A stretch of DNA of 64,000 bases, taken from Pontimicrobium sp. SW4. Lineage in GTDB: Bacteria; Bacteroidota; Bacteroidia; Flavobacteriales; Flavobacteriaceae. Positions 44,822 through 54,074 of this stretch are shown piece by piece (position 1 is the first letter of the stretch; each line of letters starts with the position of its first letter). The notes beneath the pieces are model-generated. The model searched no databases and was not told where the DNA came from. It saw only the letters and a program-made list of their open reading frames with translations. The position numbers were made by a program, and so were the translations under genes. Location: positions 930,001-994,000 of the forward strand of contig NZ_CP157199.1 of NCBI RefSeq assembly GCF_039954625.1, in the 5' to 3' direction.

Positions 44822-47197
44822 TCAATTTAGTTTTCTCCCTATAAAGTTAGTTGCTATGGTTGTAAAAACGACTATACTAATAGAACTCAATGGCATTAGT
44901 ATAGCTGCAATGACAGGAGCCAATTGTCCAGTTACCGCAAAATATAATCCGATAAGATTATAAAAAAACGAAAGAACAAAACTCCATTTTATAATTTTTA
45001 TAGCTCCTTTCGAAGCTGTTATATAATTATATAGTTGGTTAAACTTTGATGCATCCAAAATTGCATCACAAGCTGGAGAAAATACGTTTACATTTTCTGA
45101 AATTGCGATACCAACATCACTCTGTGCTAAGGCTCCAGCATCATTTAGCCCATCACCTACCATCAATACTTTTGCACCTTCGCTTTGATGATATTTAATG
45201 TATTCTAGTTTGTCATTTGGTTTTTGATTAAAGAGTAATTTTGTTTTAGTAGGTAACAATTTTGTTAAGTTACTTTTTTCACCTTCATTATCGCCAGAAA
45301 TTATTGCAAGATCATAATCTTTTTTCAGCTGTTTAAAAAGTTTTGAAATTCCTTTTCTATAATCGTTGTAAAATGTGAATTTACCTTTGTAATTACTATT
45401 TGTGCTTACATGGACAGCTGTGTTTACTGTTGCTAAATCACTAGTATGCCCAACAAAAGGAGCTGAGCCAACTTTGATATTTTGAGTTTCATATGAAGCT
45501 TCAATCCCTTTTCCTAAATGCTCTTTATAATTATCTAGAGCGACAATTTTATGCTCATTTAGAATATCATATAAAGCTCTACTTAAAGGATGATTGGATC
45601 CTCTAAGTGTGTTTTTTAATAAGCTTTCTTCTTCTAGAGATAATACCTCTCCTTCATAAGTTATTTTTAAACTTTTGTTTGCAGTGATTGTACCAGTTTT
45701 ATCAAAAATAATGGTGTTTACTTTTGCTAATTGCTCTATAACACTTGCATTTTTTAAATAGAATTTCTTTTTTCCTAAAATGCGTAATAGATTTCCTAAA
45801 GTAAAAGGTGCTGATAGTGCAATTGCACATGGACAAGCAATGATTAGTACAGCTGTAAATACGTTTAGAGCTTTGCTAGAATCATTAATGAGCCAAAACG
45901 AGGTGGCTACAAAAGCAACTAATAATATAGCGATTGTAAAGTGTTTACTTATTCTATTTGTAAGTGTTGTAAATGCAGCTTCTTTATTATTTTTAAACAC
46001 ATCGTTACTCCAAAGTTGTGTCAAGTAACTTTGCTCTACCGATTTTAAAACTTCTACCTCAATAATGCCATCTAGTTGTTTTCCTCCAGCATATAGTTTG
46101 TCTCCGGATTTTTTGGAAACAGGTTCGGATTCTCCAGTTACAAAACTATAATCAATTCTCGCATGACCAGTCATTAAAACACAATCTACTGGAATGAGCT
46201 CTTCATTTCTTATAAGTAAGCGATCTCCTTTTTCAATATCATATACTTGAATGGAAGATTCCTTTTTATCAGGAAAAATTTTAGTAACTCCAATAGGGAA
46301 ATACGACTTATAATCTCTTTCAAAAGACAAAAAAGCATATGTTTTTTGTTGAAAAAACTTACCGAGCAATAAAAAGAAAACAAGCCCAGTTAAGCTATCA
46401 AAAAAACCTGTGCCTATATCCAAAACAATTTCGGCAGTACTTCTTATAAACAAAACCGAAATTCCTAAAGCAATTGGAACATCTATGTTTAATAATTTTG
46501 ATCGTAGCCCTTTATAGGCAGAAATAAAATAATCTTGAGCAGCATAAAAAACTACTGGAACTGAAAAGGCAAACATTAACCATCTAAAAACATTCTTATA
46601 CTTTTCTAACCAAATGCCTTCTACTTGTAGATACTCTGGAAATGATAAAAACATCACATAACCAAAAGCAAAACCTGCTAAGCCAAGTTTGTAAATTATG
46701 GCTCGGTCAATAGTCTTTTTTCTAGACTCATAATTTTCCAGACTTATATAGGGTTCATAACCAATTCGGCATAAAAGATTAACTAAGTCTTTAAGAGATA
46801 ACTTATCACCATTAAAAGTGATACGAACAGTTTTTTCACCAAAGTTCACCATTGAACTGCTTACTTCGGGTAATAATTTGTTTAAGTTTTCAAGAATCCA
46901 AATACAAGAACTACAGTGAATATGTGGAATGTATAATGATACAATTCTAATCTCTCCATCGTTAAATTCAAAAAGCTTGTCTGCAATTTTTTCATTATCA
47001 AGAAAATCATACTTGCCTCCAATTTCTTTTGGCGTAGCACCAGGAGCTGCTTGCAAATCGTAATAGCAGTTTAAATCGTTTACAGAAAAAATCTCATAAA
47101 CAGTTTTACAACCATTACAACAAAATGCTTTTTCATCGAATGTGATTCCTGATTTAGAAGCATCTAAACCACAGTGAAAACATGTTTTATGTTTCAT
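44822..47197 (-). CDS. ccoI: CcoI copper-transporting P1B-type ATPase
   Basis: A 791-residue pump. The N-terminal cysteine-rich zone is CFHCG...FCCNGC (residues 6-30). An HMA domain has the metal site in HIHCSSCIW. The TM metal motif is CPC (ACPCAIAL), the phosphorylated Asp in FDKTGT, and the GDGxNDA hinge in VGDGLNDAGAL. It exports copper to the periplasm for CcoN. It lies between the regulator gene and ccoS. Confidence 0.93.
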   Translation of the reverse strand: MKHKTCFHCGLDASKSGITFDEKAFCCNGCKTVYEIFSVNDLNCYYDLQAAPGATPKEIGGKYDFLDNEKIADKLFEFNDGEIRIVSLYIPHIHCSSCIWILENLNKLLPEVSSSMVNFGEKTVRITFNGDKLSLKDLVNLLCRIGYEPYISLENYESRKKTIDRAIIYKLGLAGFAFGYVMFLSFPEYLQVEGIWLEKYKNVFRWLMFAFSVPVVFYAAQDYFISAYKGLRSKLLNIDVPIALGISVLFIRSTAEIVLDIGTGFFDSLTGLVFFLLLGKFFQQKTYAFLSFERDYKSYFPIGVTKIFPDKKESSIQVYDIEKGDRLLIRNEELIPVDCVLMTGHARIDYSFVTGESEPVSKKSGDKLYAGGKQLDGIIEVEVLKSVEQSYLTQLWSNDVFKNNKEAAFTTLTNRISKHFTIAILLVAFVATSFWLINDSSKALNVFTAVLIIACPCAIALSAPFTLGNLLRILGKKKFYLKNASVIEQLAKVNTIIFDKTGTITANKSLKITYEGEVLSLEEESLLKNTLRGSNHPLSRALYDILNEHKIVALDNYKEHLGKGIEASYETQNIKVGSAPFVGHTSDLATVNTAVHVSTNSNYKGKFTFYNDYRKGISKLFKQLKKDYDLAIISGDNEGEKSNLTKLLPTKTKLLFNQKPNDKLEYIKYHQSEGAKVLMVGDGLNDAGALAQSDVGIAISENVNVFSPACDAILDASKFNQLYNYITASKGAIKIIKWSFVLSFFYNLIGLYFAVTGQLAPVIAAILMPLSSISIVVFTTIATNFIGRKLN

Positions 47198-47342
47198 CTG
47201 ATGATTTTATTTGCTTATAATTTGACAGATACAATTCGTTAATAGAATGCTGTGGCGGAATCAAAATTAAAAGTTGATTCATTTCATAAAATTTGCTCAA
47301 AAATACCTAATGCAAAGATGTTAAGTTAATAAAAATTAAAAT

Positions 47343-47356
47343 ATGATAATTGTCAT
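47343..47356. promoter_or_regulatory. FNR-like box before the Crp/Fnr regulator and ccoI
   Basis: ATGATAATTGTCAT is identical to the ccoS box. A -7 element TATTTTTG is at 47365-47372, only 9 bp from the box, so a bound dimer would cover the -33 region: probable autorepression. A minus-strand -7 TATTTTTG at 47305-47298 could serve ccoI, with the box centred about 50 bp from it. Confidence 0.68.
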
Positions 47357-47391
47357 GTTTTAGTTATTTTTGCTTAACTTCGAGACAAGGT

Positions 47392-48069
47392 ATGAGTAAG
47401 TGTGAACAATGTATAATTAGGCAATTTAATTCTCTTAAGGCTTTGACCAAAGATGAATTAATTAGAATTTCTGCTTGTAAAACTTCTAGAATTATAAAAA
47501 AAGGCGAAGTGATTTTTGAAGAAGGAGAATCACTAAACGGTATATTTTGTATAAAAGATGGAGTTTGTAAGCTTACAAAGTTAAGTGCTAATGGAAAAGA
47601 CCAAATTGTAAAATTGGTTGAGAAAGGCCAGATTCTTGGTCAGCGTTCATTAATTAGTGATGAACGAACAAACTTAAGAGCGACTGCATTAAACGACATG
47701 GAATTATGTTTTATTCCTAAGACGGAAATTATTAATGATTTAAAAAAGAATAATAATTTTACCATGGATATTTTAAAAGAAATGGCTGATGATTTAAGGG
47801 AAGCTGATGACGTTATTGTTAATATGGCCCAAAAATCTGTTAGACAGCGTTTAGCTGAGGCCTTATTGGATATCAATGATAATTTTGGGACTAATCCAGA
47901 TGGAACTTTAAGTGTGCTTTTATCGCGAGAGGATTTTGCTAGCATTGTTGGAACTGCAACAGAATCAGCTATTAGAGTGTTGTCTCAATTTAAAAAAGAA
48001 AAACTTATTTCAACTATAGGGAAGTATATTAAAATTGAAGACCTTGAAGGTTTGAGACGTATTGAATAA
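47392..48069 (+). CDS. Crp/Fnr-family transcription regulator
   Basis: With ATG 47392 (MSKCEQCIIRQFN) it is 225 residues. A cyclic-nucleotide-binding-like beta-roll (about 25-120) is followed by a crp-type winged helix (LSREDFASIVGTATESAIRVLSQF). C4, C7, C29 and C53/C59 are present. The CX2C start resembles FNR but the spacing of the remaining cysteines is not that of E. coli FNR, so Fe-S sensing is plausible, not shown. It is the likely binder of the boxes at 33616, 44798 and 47343. Confidence 0.9.
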   Translation: MSKCEQCIIRQFNSLKALTKDELIRISACKTSRIIKKGEVIFEEGESLNGIFCIKDGVCKLTKLSANGKDQIVKLVEKGQILGQRSLISDERTNLRATALNDMELCFIPKTEIINDLKKNNNFTMDILKEMADDLREADDVIVNMAQKSVRQRLAEALLDINDNFGTNPDGTLSVLLSREDFASIVGTATESAIRVLSQFKKEKLISTIGKYIKIEDLEGLRRIE

Positions 48070-48091
48070 ATTTTAATTACATAAAAAATAA

Positions 48092-48123
48092 AAAACGCTC
48101 TAAAATTTTCAGAGCGTTTTTTT
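48092..48123. terminator. bidirectional terminator between regulator and BNR protein
   Basis: Stem AAAACGCTCT (48092-48101)/AGAGCGTTTT (48111-48120) with flanking A- and T-runs, between convergent genes. Works on both strands. Confidence 0.88.
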
Positions 48124-48144
48124 ATTATGACTAATAATTTTAAA

Positions 48145-51100
48145 TTAATCTAGCTTAAAAGATTCAACCTCTTTAAAAGGAGATAAACTTAAGTTTTCCA
48201 TTGAAGCTTTAAAAGGCTTCCATTCTTCATTAAAAAACGTATTGGTTTTCTCTAGCGCACTATTTAAAGCATCTTTTGCATTTTTCATTAATGTACGTTC
48301 AGTAGAAGTAATACCACTTTTTCTAGATCTAATATATGATGCTGCTCCAAAAACACGTTGCATCACATTTACATTAGGATCGCTTGTAATACCTTGACGT
48401 TCATCTACTTTTCCTAAGTAAATTTCTAAAATTTCATCAATACGTTTCGCAATATCTTTAGAAGCTTTGATATTATCTTTGTTAGCTTCTTTGTCAAGTT
48501 TAGCTAGCATTTTGCTATACTCTGTTGCAATGTTCTTGCTTTCTACTAATTGCTTTACAGCATCGGCCGCTACTTGAGTGATTTTCTCTACTTCTTTTGA
48601 AGCATTATAAACTTCATTAATAGAATTCATATCAACATCTAATCTTGGGTCTGACGCAACAGTGATGTTTGTTTCTGAAATTTGGTCACCAAAGCTCATG
48701 ACTACTTTGTATGTTCCAGGTTTTACACCAACTCCGCCTGGTTCACCACGACGAGGACGAATTGTTCTTGATGGTCTGTCTCCTCCTTTTTCTCTCATTC
48801 CCCAAGTCCATTTATGTAAGCCGCTTTCTTTTGGAGCTTTACGTTTTAATGTTCTTATTAAACGGTCACCGTCATAAATATTTATGTGTATGGAGTCCCA
48901 TTTCACTTTACTTTCGGCTTTTTCAGCTGGTTTTTCAGCCACTACGTCTTTATCTTTCTTACTTTTTTTCTTTTTCTTAGAATCATCAGTCTTAGGCATT
49001 TCTTTTTTCTTGTCATCAATTTTCACAAAATATGACATAATTGCACCACCACCTCGGTTATCACCTTGATACAATGCATCTGCTCCAAAACGACTTCCAG
49101 TTGGTTGTTGATATGCTGCTTGATAAGCAGTAGGAGGGTTGAACAAAGTAAGTTTATTATTTAAAACCGATTTGTTTCTGGCTATCTCACGTAATGGACG
49201 AATATCATCAATTATCCAAGCAGCTCTACCAAACGTACCAATAACTAAATCATGTTCACGAGGATGAATTACAAGATCTTTAACTGATGTTGTTGGAAAA
49301 CCTTCAGTCCATTTAGTCCATTTATTTCCTGCATCTATTGATACATATAAACCATCATCAGTTCCTAAAAACATCAGGTTTGGTTCTTCTAAATCTTCAA
49401 TAATTGCAAGTGCATAACTTTCAACATCATTACTGTCTACAATTCTAGTCCAAGTTTTTCCATAATCTTTGGTTCTATATACGTAAGGCGTATAGTTAAA
49501 ACGTCTATAATCATTTGCTACTAAAAGAGCTTCCCCTTTATTTTTATTAGATGCTTTAATTTGAGGAATCCAACTTCCAGAAGGTAATCCTTTAATATTT
49601 TGAGTTACTTCAACCCATGTAGCACCTCCATTTAGGGTATAGTGTACACGACCATCATCACTACCAGACCAAATCATATCTTTTTCGACAGGAGAAGGTT
49701 CAATTACTAAAATTGTACAGTGATTCTCGGCTCCAGTTGCATCCATTGATAGCCCACCACTTTCGTGTTGCTTTTGTTTTTCAGGATCGTTGGTTGTTAA
49801 ATCAGGAGAAATAGCAGTCCAGGTTAACCCTTTATCCGTAGATTTGTGTACGAATTGGCTCCCAAAATAGATAGTGTTATTATCGAAAGGATCAATATTT
49901 ATAGCAGAGTTCCAGTTAAATCTTAACTTTACATTTGGATCTGGATGTGTTGGTCTAATGCTATAATTATTTCCAGTTTGCCAATCGTAACGACTAACAG
50001 AACCTTGTTGACTCATGGTAAATCCGTAACGAGAATCATCTCTATCTGGAACGACATCAAAACCATCACCAAACGATATTTCTTGCCAATACGAGTTTCG
50101 TATACCTTGGGCTTTCCATACATACGCTGGACCTCTCCAAGAACCATTATCTTGCATTCCGCCATACACATTGTATGGAAATTCATTATCTACATTTATA
50201 TGATAAAACTGAGCTACAGGTAAGTTACCTATAAAGCGCCATGTTTTTCCACCATCTCTTGTAATATTTAAGCCTCCATCGTTTCCATCAATCATGAAGC
50301 TCCCATCATTTGGATGAATCCACCAAGCATGATGATCTGGATGTACACCATTATTTACACCATAAGCTGGCATTAGAGATGAGAAGCTTTTTCCACCATC
50401 TTCACTTACATTAACATATGTAAAAATTGAAAATACGCGATTTTCATTTTCTGGATCTACATAAATTTCTGAATAGTAAAATGGTCTACCTCCAATTTGA
50501 CCCACATTATCGTTTACTTTTTTCCATTTAAAACCGCCATCATCACTCTTATATAGTGCATTTTTTTTAGATTCAATTAGCGCATAAATAATGTTTGGTT
50601 TGTTTGCTGCTATGGCAATACCAATTCTACCTAAATTGCCTTTAGGCAAACCATCTTCATCCGTTAATTTTTTCCAAGTGTTACCACCATCATGAGTTAT
50701 GTGTAACCCAGAACCTTCACCACCAGAATTAAAAAACCATGGCTCACGCTTATGTTCCCACATGGCTGCAATTAATTTATTAGGATTTGTTGGATCCATG
50801 ATTAAATCGGCAACACCAGTTTTATTATTAGCAAATAGAATTTTATTCCATGTTTTACCTCCATCAGTTGTTTTAAAAACACCGCGTTCAGGATGCTCTC
50901 CCCAAGGTGAGCCAATAGCTCCAACATATACTATATCGGGATTTGTTGGGTCAATAATTACACGATGAATGTGACGCGTTTTTTGTAATCCCATTGCTTT
51001 CCAGCTTTTACCACCATCAAGTGATTTATAGACACCATAACCGCCATTTAAACTATTACGTGGATTTCCTTCACCTGTTCCAACCCAAATAACACTTGGA

Positions 51101-51387
51101 TTAGATTGTTGAATCGCTACTGCACCAATAGAAGCGGTTACTTCTTTATCGAAGATTGGCTCCCATTTAATTCCTGCTGAGGTAGATTTCCATAAACCTC
51201 CAGAAGCTGTACCGACATACATCACATCTGGATTACTCGTAACAACATCAATAGCCGTAACACGACCAGACATGCCACCTGGACCAATGTTACGCGGTTT
51301 CATGTTTTTTACTAAGTCCATTGAAAATTCCTGTGCGGAAAGTAGGGTAACGCATAATAGCATTACCAGAGAAAAGAATTTTTTCAT
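48145..51387 (-). CDS. secreted VPS10/BNR beta-propeller protein
   Basis: A 1080-residue protein with a signal peptide (ends LLSAQ). It has many Asp-box (BNR) repeats of the type SxDGGxTW (KSLDGGKSWKAM, KTTDGGKTWNKI, HDGGNTWKKL, KSDDGGFKWKK, NRDGGKTW-like), suggesting a sortilin-like ten-bladed propeller over about 30-740. It is followed by a charged linker (KKKKKSKKDKD near 800) and a C-terminal helical region. Such proteins are often called glycosyl hydrolases, but no sialidase active site is evident. Secretion to the surface is likely. Confidence 0.85.
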   Translation of the reverse strand: MKKFFSLVMLLCVTLLSAQEFSMDLVKNMKPRNIGPGGMSGRVTAIDVVTSNPDVMYVGTASGGLWKSTSAGIKWEPIFDKEVTASIGAVAIQQSNPSVIWVGTGEGNPRNSLNGGYGVYKSLDGGKSWKAMGLQKTRHIHRVIIDPTNPDIVYVGAIGSPWGEHPERGVFKTTDGGKTWNKILFANNKTGVADLIMDPTNPNKLIAAMWEHKREPWFFNSGGEGSGLHITHDGGNTWKKLTDEDGLPKGNLGRIGIAIAANKPNIIYALIESKKNALYKSDDGGFKWKKVNDNVGQIGGRPFYYSEIYVDPENENRVFSIFTYVNVSEDGGKSFSSLMPAYGVNNGVHPDHHAWWIHPNDGSFMIDGNDGGLNITRDGGKTWRFIGNLPVAQFYHINVDNEFPYNVYGGMQDNGSWRGPAYVWKAQGIRNSYWQEISFGDGFDVVPDRDDSRYGFTMSQQGSVSRYDWQTGNNYSIRPTHPDPNVKLRFNWNSAINIDPFDNNTIYFGSQFVHKSTDKGLTWTAISPDLTTNDPEKQKQHESGGLSMDATGAENHCTILVIEPSPVEKDMIWSGSDDGRVHYTLNGGATWVEVTQNIKGLPSGSWIPQIKASNKNKGEALLVANDYRRFNYTPYVYRTKDYGKTWTRIVDSNDVESYALAIIEDLEEPNLMFLGTDDGLYVSIDAGNKWTKWTEGFPTTSVKDLVIHPREHDLVIGTFGRAAWIIDDIRPLREIARNKSVLNNKLTLFNPPTAYQAAYQQPTGSRFGADALYQGDNRGGGAIMSYFVKIDDKKKEMPKTDDSKKKKKSKKDKDVVAEKPAEKAESKVKWDSIHINIYDGDRLIRTLKRKAPKESGLHKWTWGMREKGGDRPSRTIRPRRGEPGGVGVKPGTYKVVMSFGDQISETNITVASDPRLDVDMNSINEVYNASKEVEKITQVAADAVKQLVESKNIATEYSKMLAKLDKEANKDNIKASKDIAKRIDEILEIYLGKVDERQGITSDPNVNVMQRVFGAASYIRSRKSGITSTERTLMKNAKDALNSALEKTNTFFNEEWKPFKASMENLSLSPFKEVESFKLD

Positions 51388-51456
51388 TTTAATTATTGGT
51401 TAGAATTGTAAGCTTTAAAGATAAGTAAATCTAGAAGGTTTTTTCTTAACAAGATG

Positions 51457-52017
51457 TTAACGCTTTTTCCGTTTTAGAGCTTTAATTTGTTTTGGACGTA
51501 ACCACATTATAAATCCACTAATCGATAATAAAATTAAACCTAAAGATGTGATTGTAGAGTAGATAAGTTTGGCGTAATGAGAGTCTGATTTGAAAAGATA
51601 ATCTATAATACTTCCATCATGAATCATTTCAATAACATCAGATGTTCGTTGTTTTGTAGAAATAATATCTCCAGTAAAGCAATCTATTTGCAGTTCTGTG
51701 AAATGATACTCAAAACGCACTTTAGCAATCCCTTTAGATGGCCTATAATCTATACGATTTATAGTGCTATTCAAATTTAAGGAATCGGAATAATTTGTAG
51801 CAATGTCTTCAATAGATTTTAGTCCAATAAGGTGTTGTTTTTGAATAACTTCTTGCGAAGGCGGTTTTAATTTTAGTTCATCTTTCCATGTTAGAAGTAA
51901 TCCTGTCACGCCAACTAAAAATAAAAAAACGACCAACGGAATGGCTATCGTTTTATGTAAACGTCTGTACCATCGTGTTTCTTTTGCGAGTGCTCTAGTT
52001 GTTTTACTCAAAGGCAA
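51457..52017 (-). CDS. PepSY-associated transmembrane protein
   Basis: A 186-residue protein with a first helix (IAIPLVVFLFLVGVTGLLLTW) and a last helix (LIYSTITSLGLILLSISGFIMWLRP). Between them is a periplasmic PepSY-like domain (VRFEYHFTELQIDCFTGDIIS). It resembles the small PepSY_TM proteins linked to iron-siderophore reduction. Stand-alone gene with no clear partner. Confidence 0.85.
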   Translation of the reverse strand: MPLSKTTRALAKETRWYRRLHKTIAIPLVVFLFLVGVTGLLLTWKDELKLKPPSQEVIQKQHLIGLKSIEDIATNYSDSLNLNSTINRIDYRPSKGIAKVRFEYHFTELQIDCFTGDIISTKQRTSDVIEMIHDGSIIDYLFKSDSHYAKLIYSTITSLGLILLSISGFIMWLRPKQIKALKRKKR

Positions 52018-52091
52018 TTTATTTGAGGTCGAAAATAGGAAATTTAGGCGGAATTATTCTTAAAGAGTTGTTAATAGGAAATGATACGTAG

Positions 52092-53462
52092 TTACAATAT
52101 TTTGCTTTTAATGATTTTAAAGTTTTCAAATTCACTTAATTCAATTGAAAAAACACTATTTGATGGTATTACTGAGAAATCATCTACACTAAAACCACCA
52201 AATAAATATAGTTTATTGTTGTTTAAAAAGATTTTTGGGGAATGAAGGTCTAATTTAATTTTATATTCACTTAGTCTTTTTGTTTTTATATTATAAGTAA
52301 AAAAAGTACCATCATTAAAAATATAAATCATATTCTCAATAGCGAATACACCAGGATTAATCATACTTTGAAATAGCTCACCTTCTTTAGTCCATCTTCC
52401 TGTTTTTAAATTAAATGTTTCAATATTATTGGTAGGGTCATTATTATAGCCTCCAATTAAGAATATCGTATCTTCAATTAGCACACCTTGGGTTTCTTTG
52501 GGTATTGGCATATTTCCAATGTTATACCATAGCCCAGTTTGAAGGTTGAGTGCATGCACTTCTTTTGAAAATGTTTTAATATCTCCAATAGTTGATTTTA
52601 TAGAGCCACCCAAAACTATAAGATTGTCTTTGTAAATAAACGATGCAAAATTTACTGCCTTATGTGGATTGACGTCATCTATGGTTTTAGTGTTTTTATC
52701 TAAATTTAATATTTCAATTCTATTTTCCAGATACTCTTTACCTTTAAGGTTAGATACACGTTTACCACCTACGACATAAAGTTTATTATCATAAATATGA
52801 CTATTATGGAAAGCTCTTTTAATATTTTTTTTATTTATATCGCTCCACATATTTTTATTTAAATCATATACGTGAACTTTTGAACTATAATTTTTCCAAT
52901 TTGCTTTAATAATCATACTTTCAAGCATTTTTTCCATACTAGTTCCAAACTCATTAACTTTGTCTTTTGAAGTAATTTCACCAAAAGAATTAGTCACAAT
53001 AGATTTTTCGCCACCAGTTATTATAACCTTTCCATCTTTTTGTGAAGCTCCAAAAGCAAAAAGGCCTTTAGGCATAGTTGTTACCTTTCTGAATTTTATA
53101 AGTTGTTCTCGTCTACGTATTCTTTTCTCTTTGGCGCTTACAACAATTTCATCAAGAGAGGAATAGTTTTTCAATAGGTAAATGGTGTAATTAAGCTCTT
53201 TTATTTTGTTAAAAGTAATTTTTTCTGGATAGTAATTGATATGAGAAATTATAAGTATATCGGAGTTTTTTAAATTATCTGTACTATTAATTGTAAATAC
53301 ACCCTTATTGTTGGTGGCAAAGCCTTTATCTGTCTCTTTTATTTTAATATTGACATCGGAAATAATTTGTTTTGTATCACTATCTAAAATTGTAACTACT
53401 TGTTGAGCTTGTAATGTATAGGATACTAAAACTAGTAAAACGGAAACGTAAATTTTTTGCAT
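52092..53462 (-). CDS. secreted kelch-repeat protein with carboxypeptidase-like domain
   Basis: A 456-residue protein with a signal peptide (ends LQAQ). The N-terminal CarboxypepD_reg-like domain (about 22-105, ISDVNIKIKETDKGFATNNKG) is followed by a kelch beta-propeller (about 130-440) with repeats like HNSHIYDNKLYVVGGKR, KVNFASFIYKDNLIVLGG-type, EDTIFLIGGYNN and NNNKLYLFGGF. The leader before ATG contains AACCTAACCAAC. Ligand and role are unknown. Confidence 0.85.
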   Translation of the reverse strand: MQKIYVSVLLVLVSYTLQAQQVVTILDSDTKQIISDVNIKIKETDKGFATNNKGVFTINSTDNLKNSDILIISHINYYPEKITFNKIKELNYTIYLLKNYSSLDEIVVSAKEKRIRRREQLIKFRKVTTMPKGLFAFGASQKDGKVIITGGEKSIVTNSFGEITSKDKVNEFGTSMEKMLESMIIKANWKNYSSKVHVYDLNKNMWSDINKKNIKRAFHNSHIYDNKLYVVGGKRVSNLKGKEYLENRIEILNLDKNTKTIDDVNPHKAVNFASFIYKDNLIVLGGSIKSTIGDIKTFSKEVHALNLQTGLWYNIGNMPIPKETQGVLIEDTIFLIGGYNNDPTNNIETFNLKTGRWTKEGELFQSMINPGVFAIENMIYIFNDGTFFTYNIKTKRLSEYKIKLDLHSPKIFLNNNKLYLFGGFSVDDFSVIPSNSVFSIELSEFENFKIIKSKIL

Positions 53463-53502
53463 GTTGGTTAGGTTTGTTTTTTATGCATCAAAAATTGTTC
53501 CT

Positions 53503-54069
53503 TTATTCTCTAGATTTCTTATTCTGCTCACAAAACTCAATAATTTTTTCAATTCTGTTTTGTCGTGTTACTTCTCGTTTGGCTTGTTTTAACCAATACA
53601 AGTATGACTTTCTATATCCAGGAGCAAAGTTTTGATAGTTCTCTAGCGCTCTTTTATTTGAGTTAAATGCTTTTTGTAAATCTTTAGGGATGATTAAATT
53701 TTCAACATCATCCAAAAACGTCCACATACCATTTTGTTTAGCTATGTTTATTTTATGGTAACCACTTTGTTGAATTAAATTATCTTTTTCAAGCTCGATG
53801 ATATAGCGCTTGTTTAAAGCACTCCAAACACTTTTTGGATTTCTTTGAGTAAAATACTGTCGTCGTTTTCCGTTACCTAAACTTTTTACCGTAGAATCTA
53901 TCCAGCCAAAACATAATGCTACTTTAACCGCTTCTTCCCAACGCATAGTTGGAACGTTCATTTCTAATTTGTAAAATATGAGATAGACACCATTTGCTGT
54001 TTCATGATTTTGTAGTAACCAGTCGTACCAATCTACATTGCGTTCAAAAAATAACTCAGGATAATCCAT
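53503..54069 (-). CDS. YdeI/OmpD-associated family protein
   Basis: A 188-residue cytoplasmic protein: N-terminal FFERNVDWYDWLLQNHET, the conserved WEEAVKVALCFGWIDSTVKSL and the C-terminal YWLKQAKREVTRQNRIEKII. This is the YdeI/OmpD-associated (bacteriocin-protection) family, which has no proven biochemical activity. It begins six bases before the M1 peptidase stop. Confidence 0.88.
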   Translation of the reverse strand: MDYPELFFERNVDWYDWLLQNHETANGVYLIFYKLEMNVPTMRWEEAVKVALCFGWIDSTVKSLGNGKRRQYFTQRNPKSVWSALNKRYIIELEKDNLIQQSGYHKINIAKQNGMWTFLDDVENLIIPKDLQKAFNSNKRALENYQNFAPGYRKSYLYWLKQAKREVTRQNRIEKIIEFCEQNKKSRE

Positions 54070-54074
54070 AAGTT

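Noticed and set aside
47275..47286. Second FNR-like TGA-N6-TCA before ccoI
   Set aside because: The flanks are not palindromic and there is no -7 at the right distance. A 6-base match is expected by chance in AT-rich DNA.
36222..48069. -24/-12 (sigma-54) promoters near the PAS/sigma-54 activator
   Set aside because: I found no TGGCAC-N5-TTGC-like pair in the intergenic parts. Matches such as TTGGCACG fall within ccoNO coding sequence.
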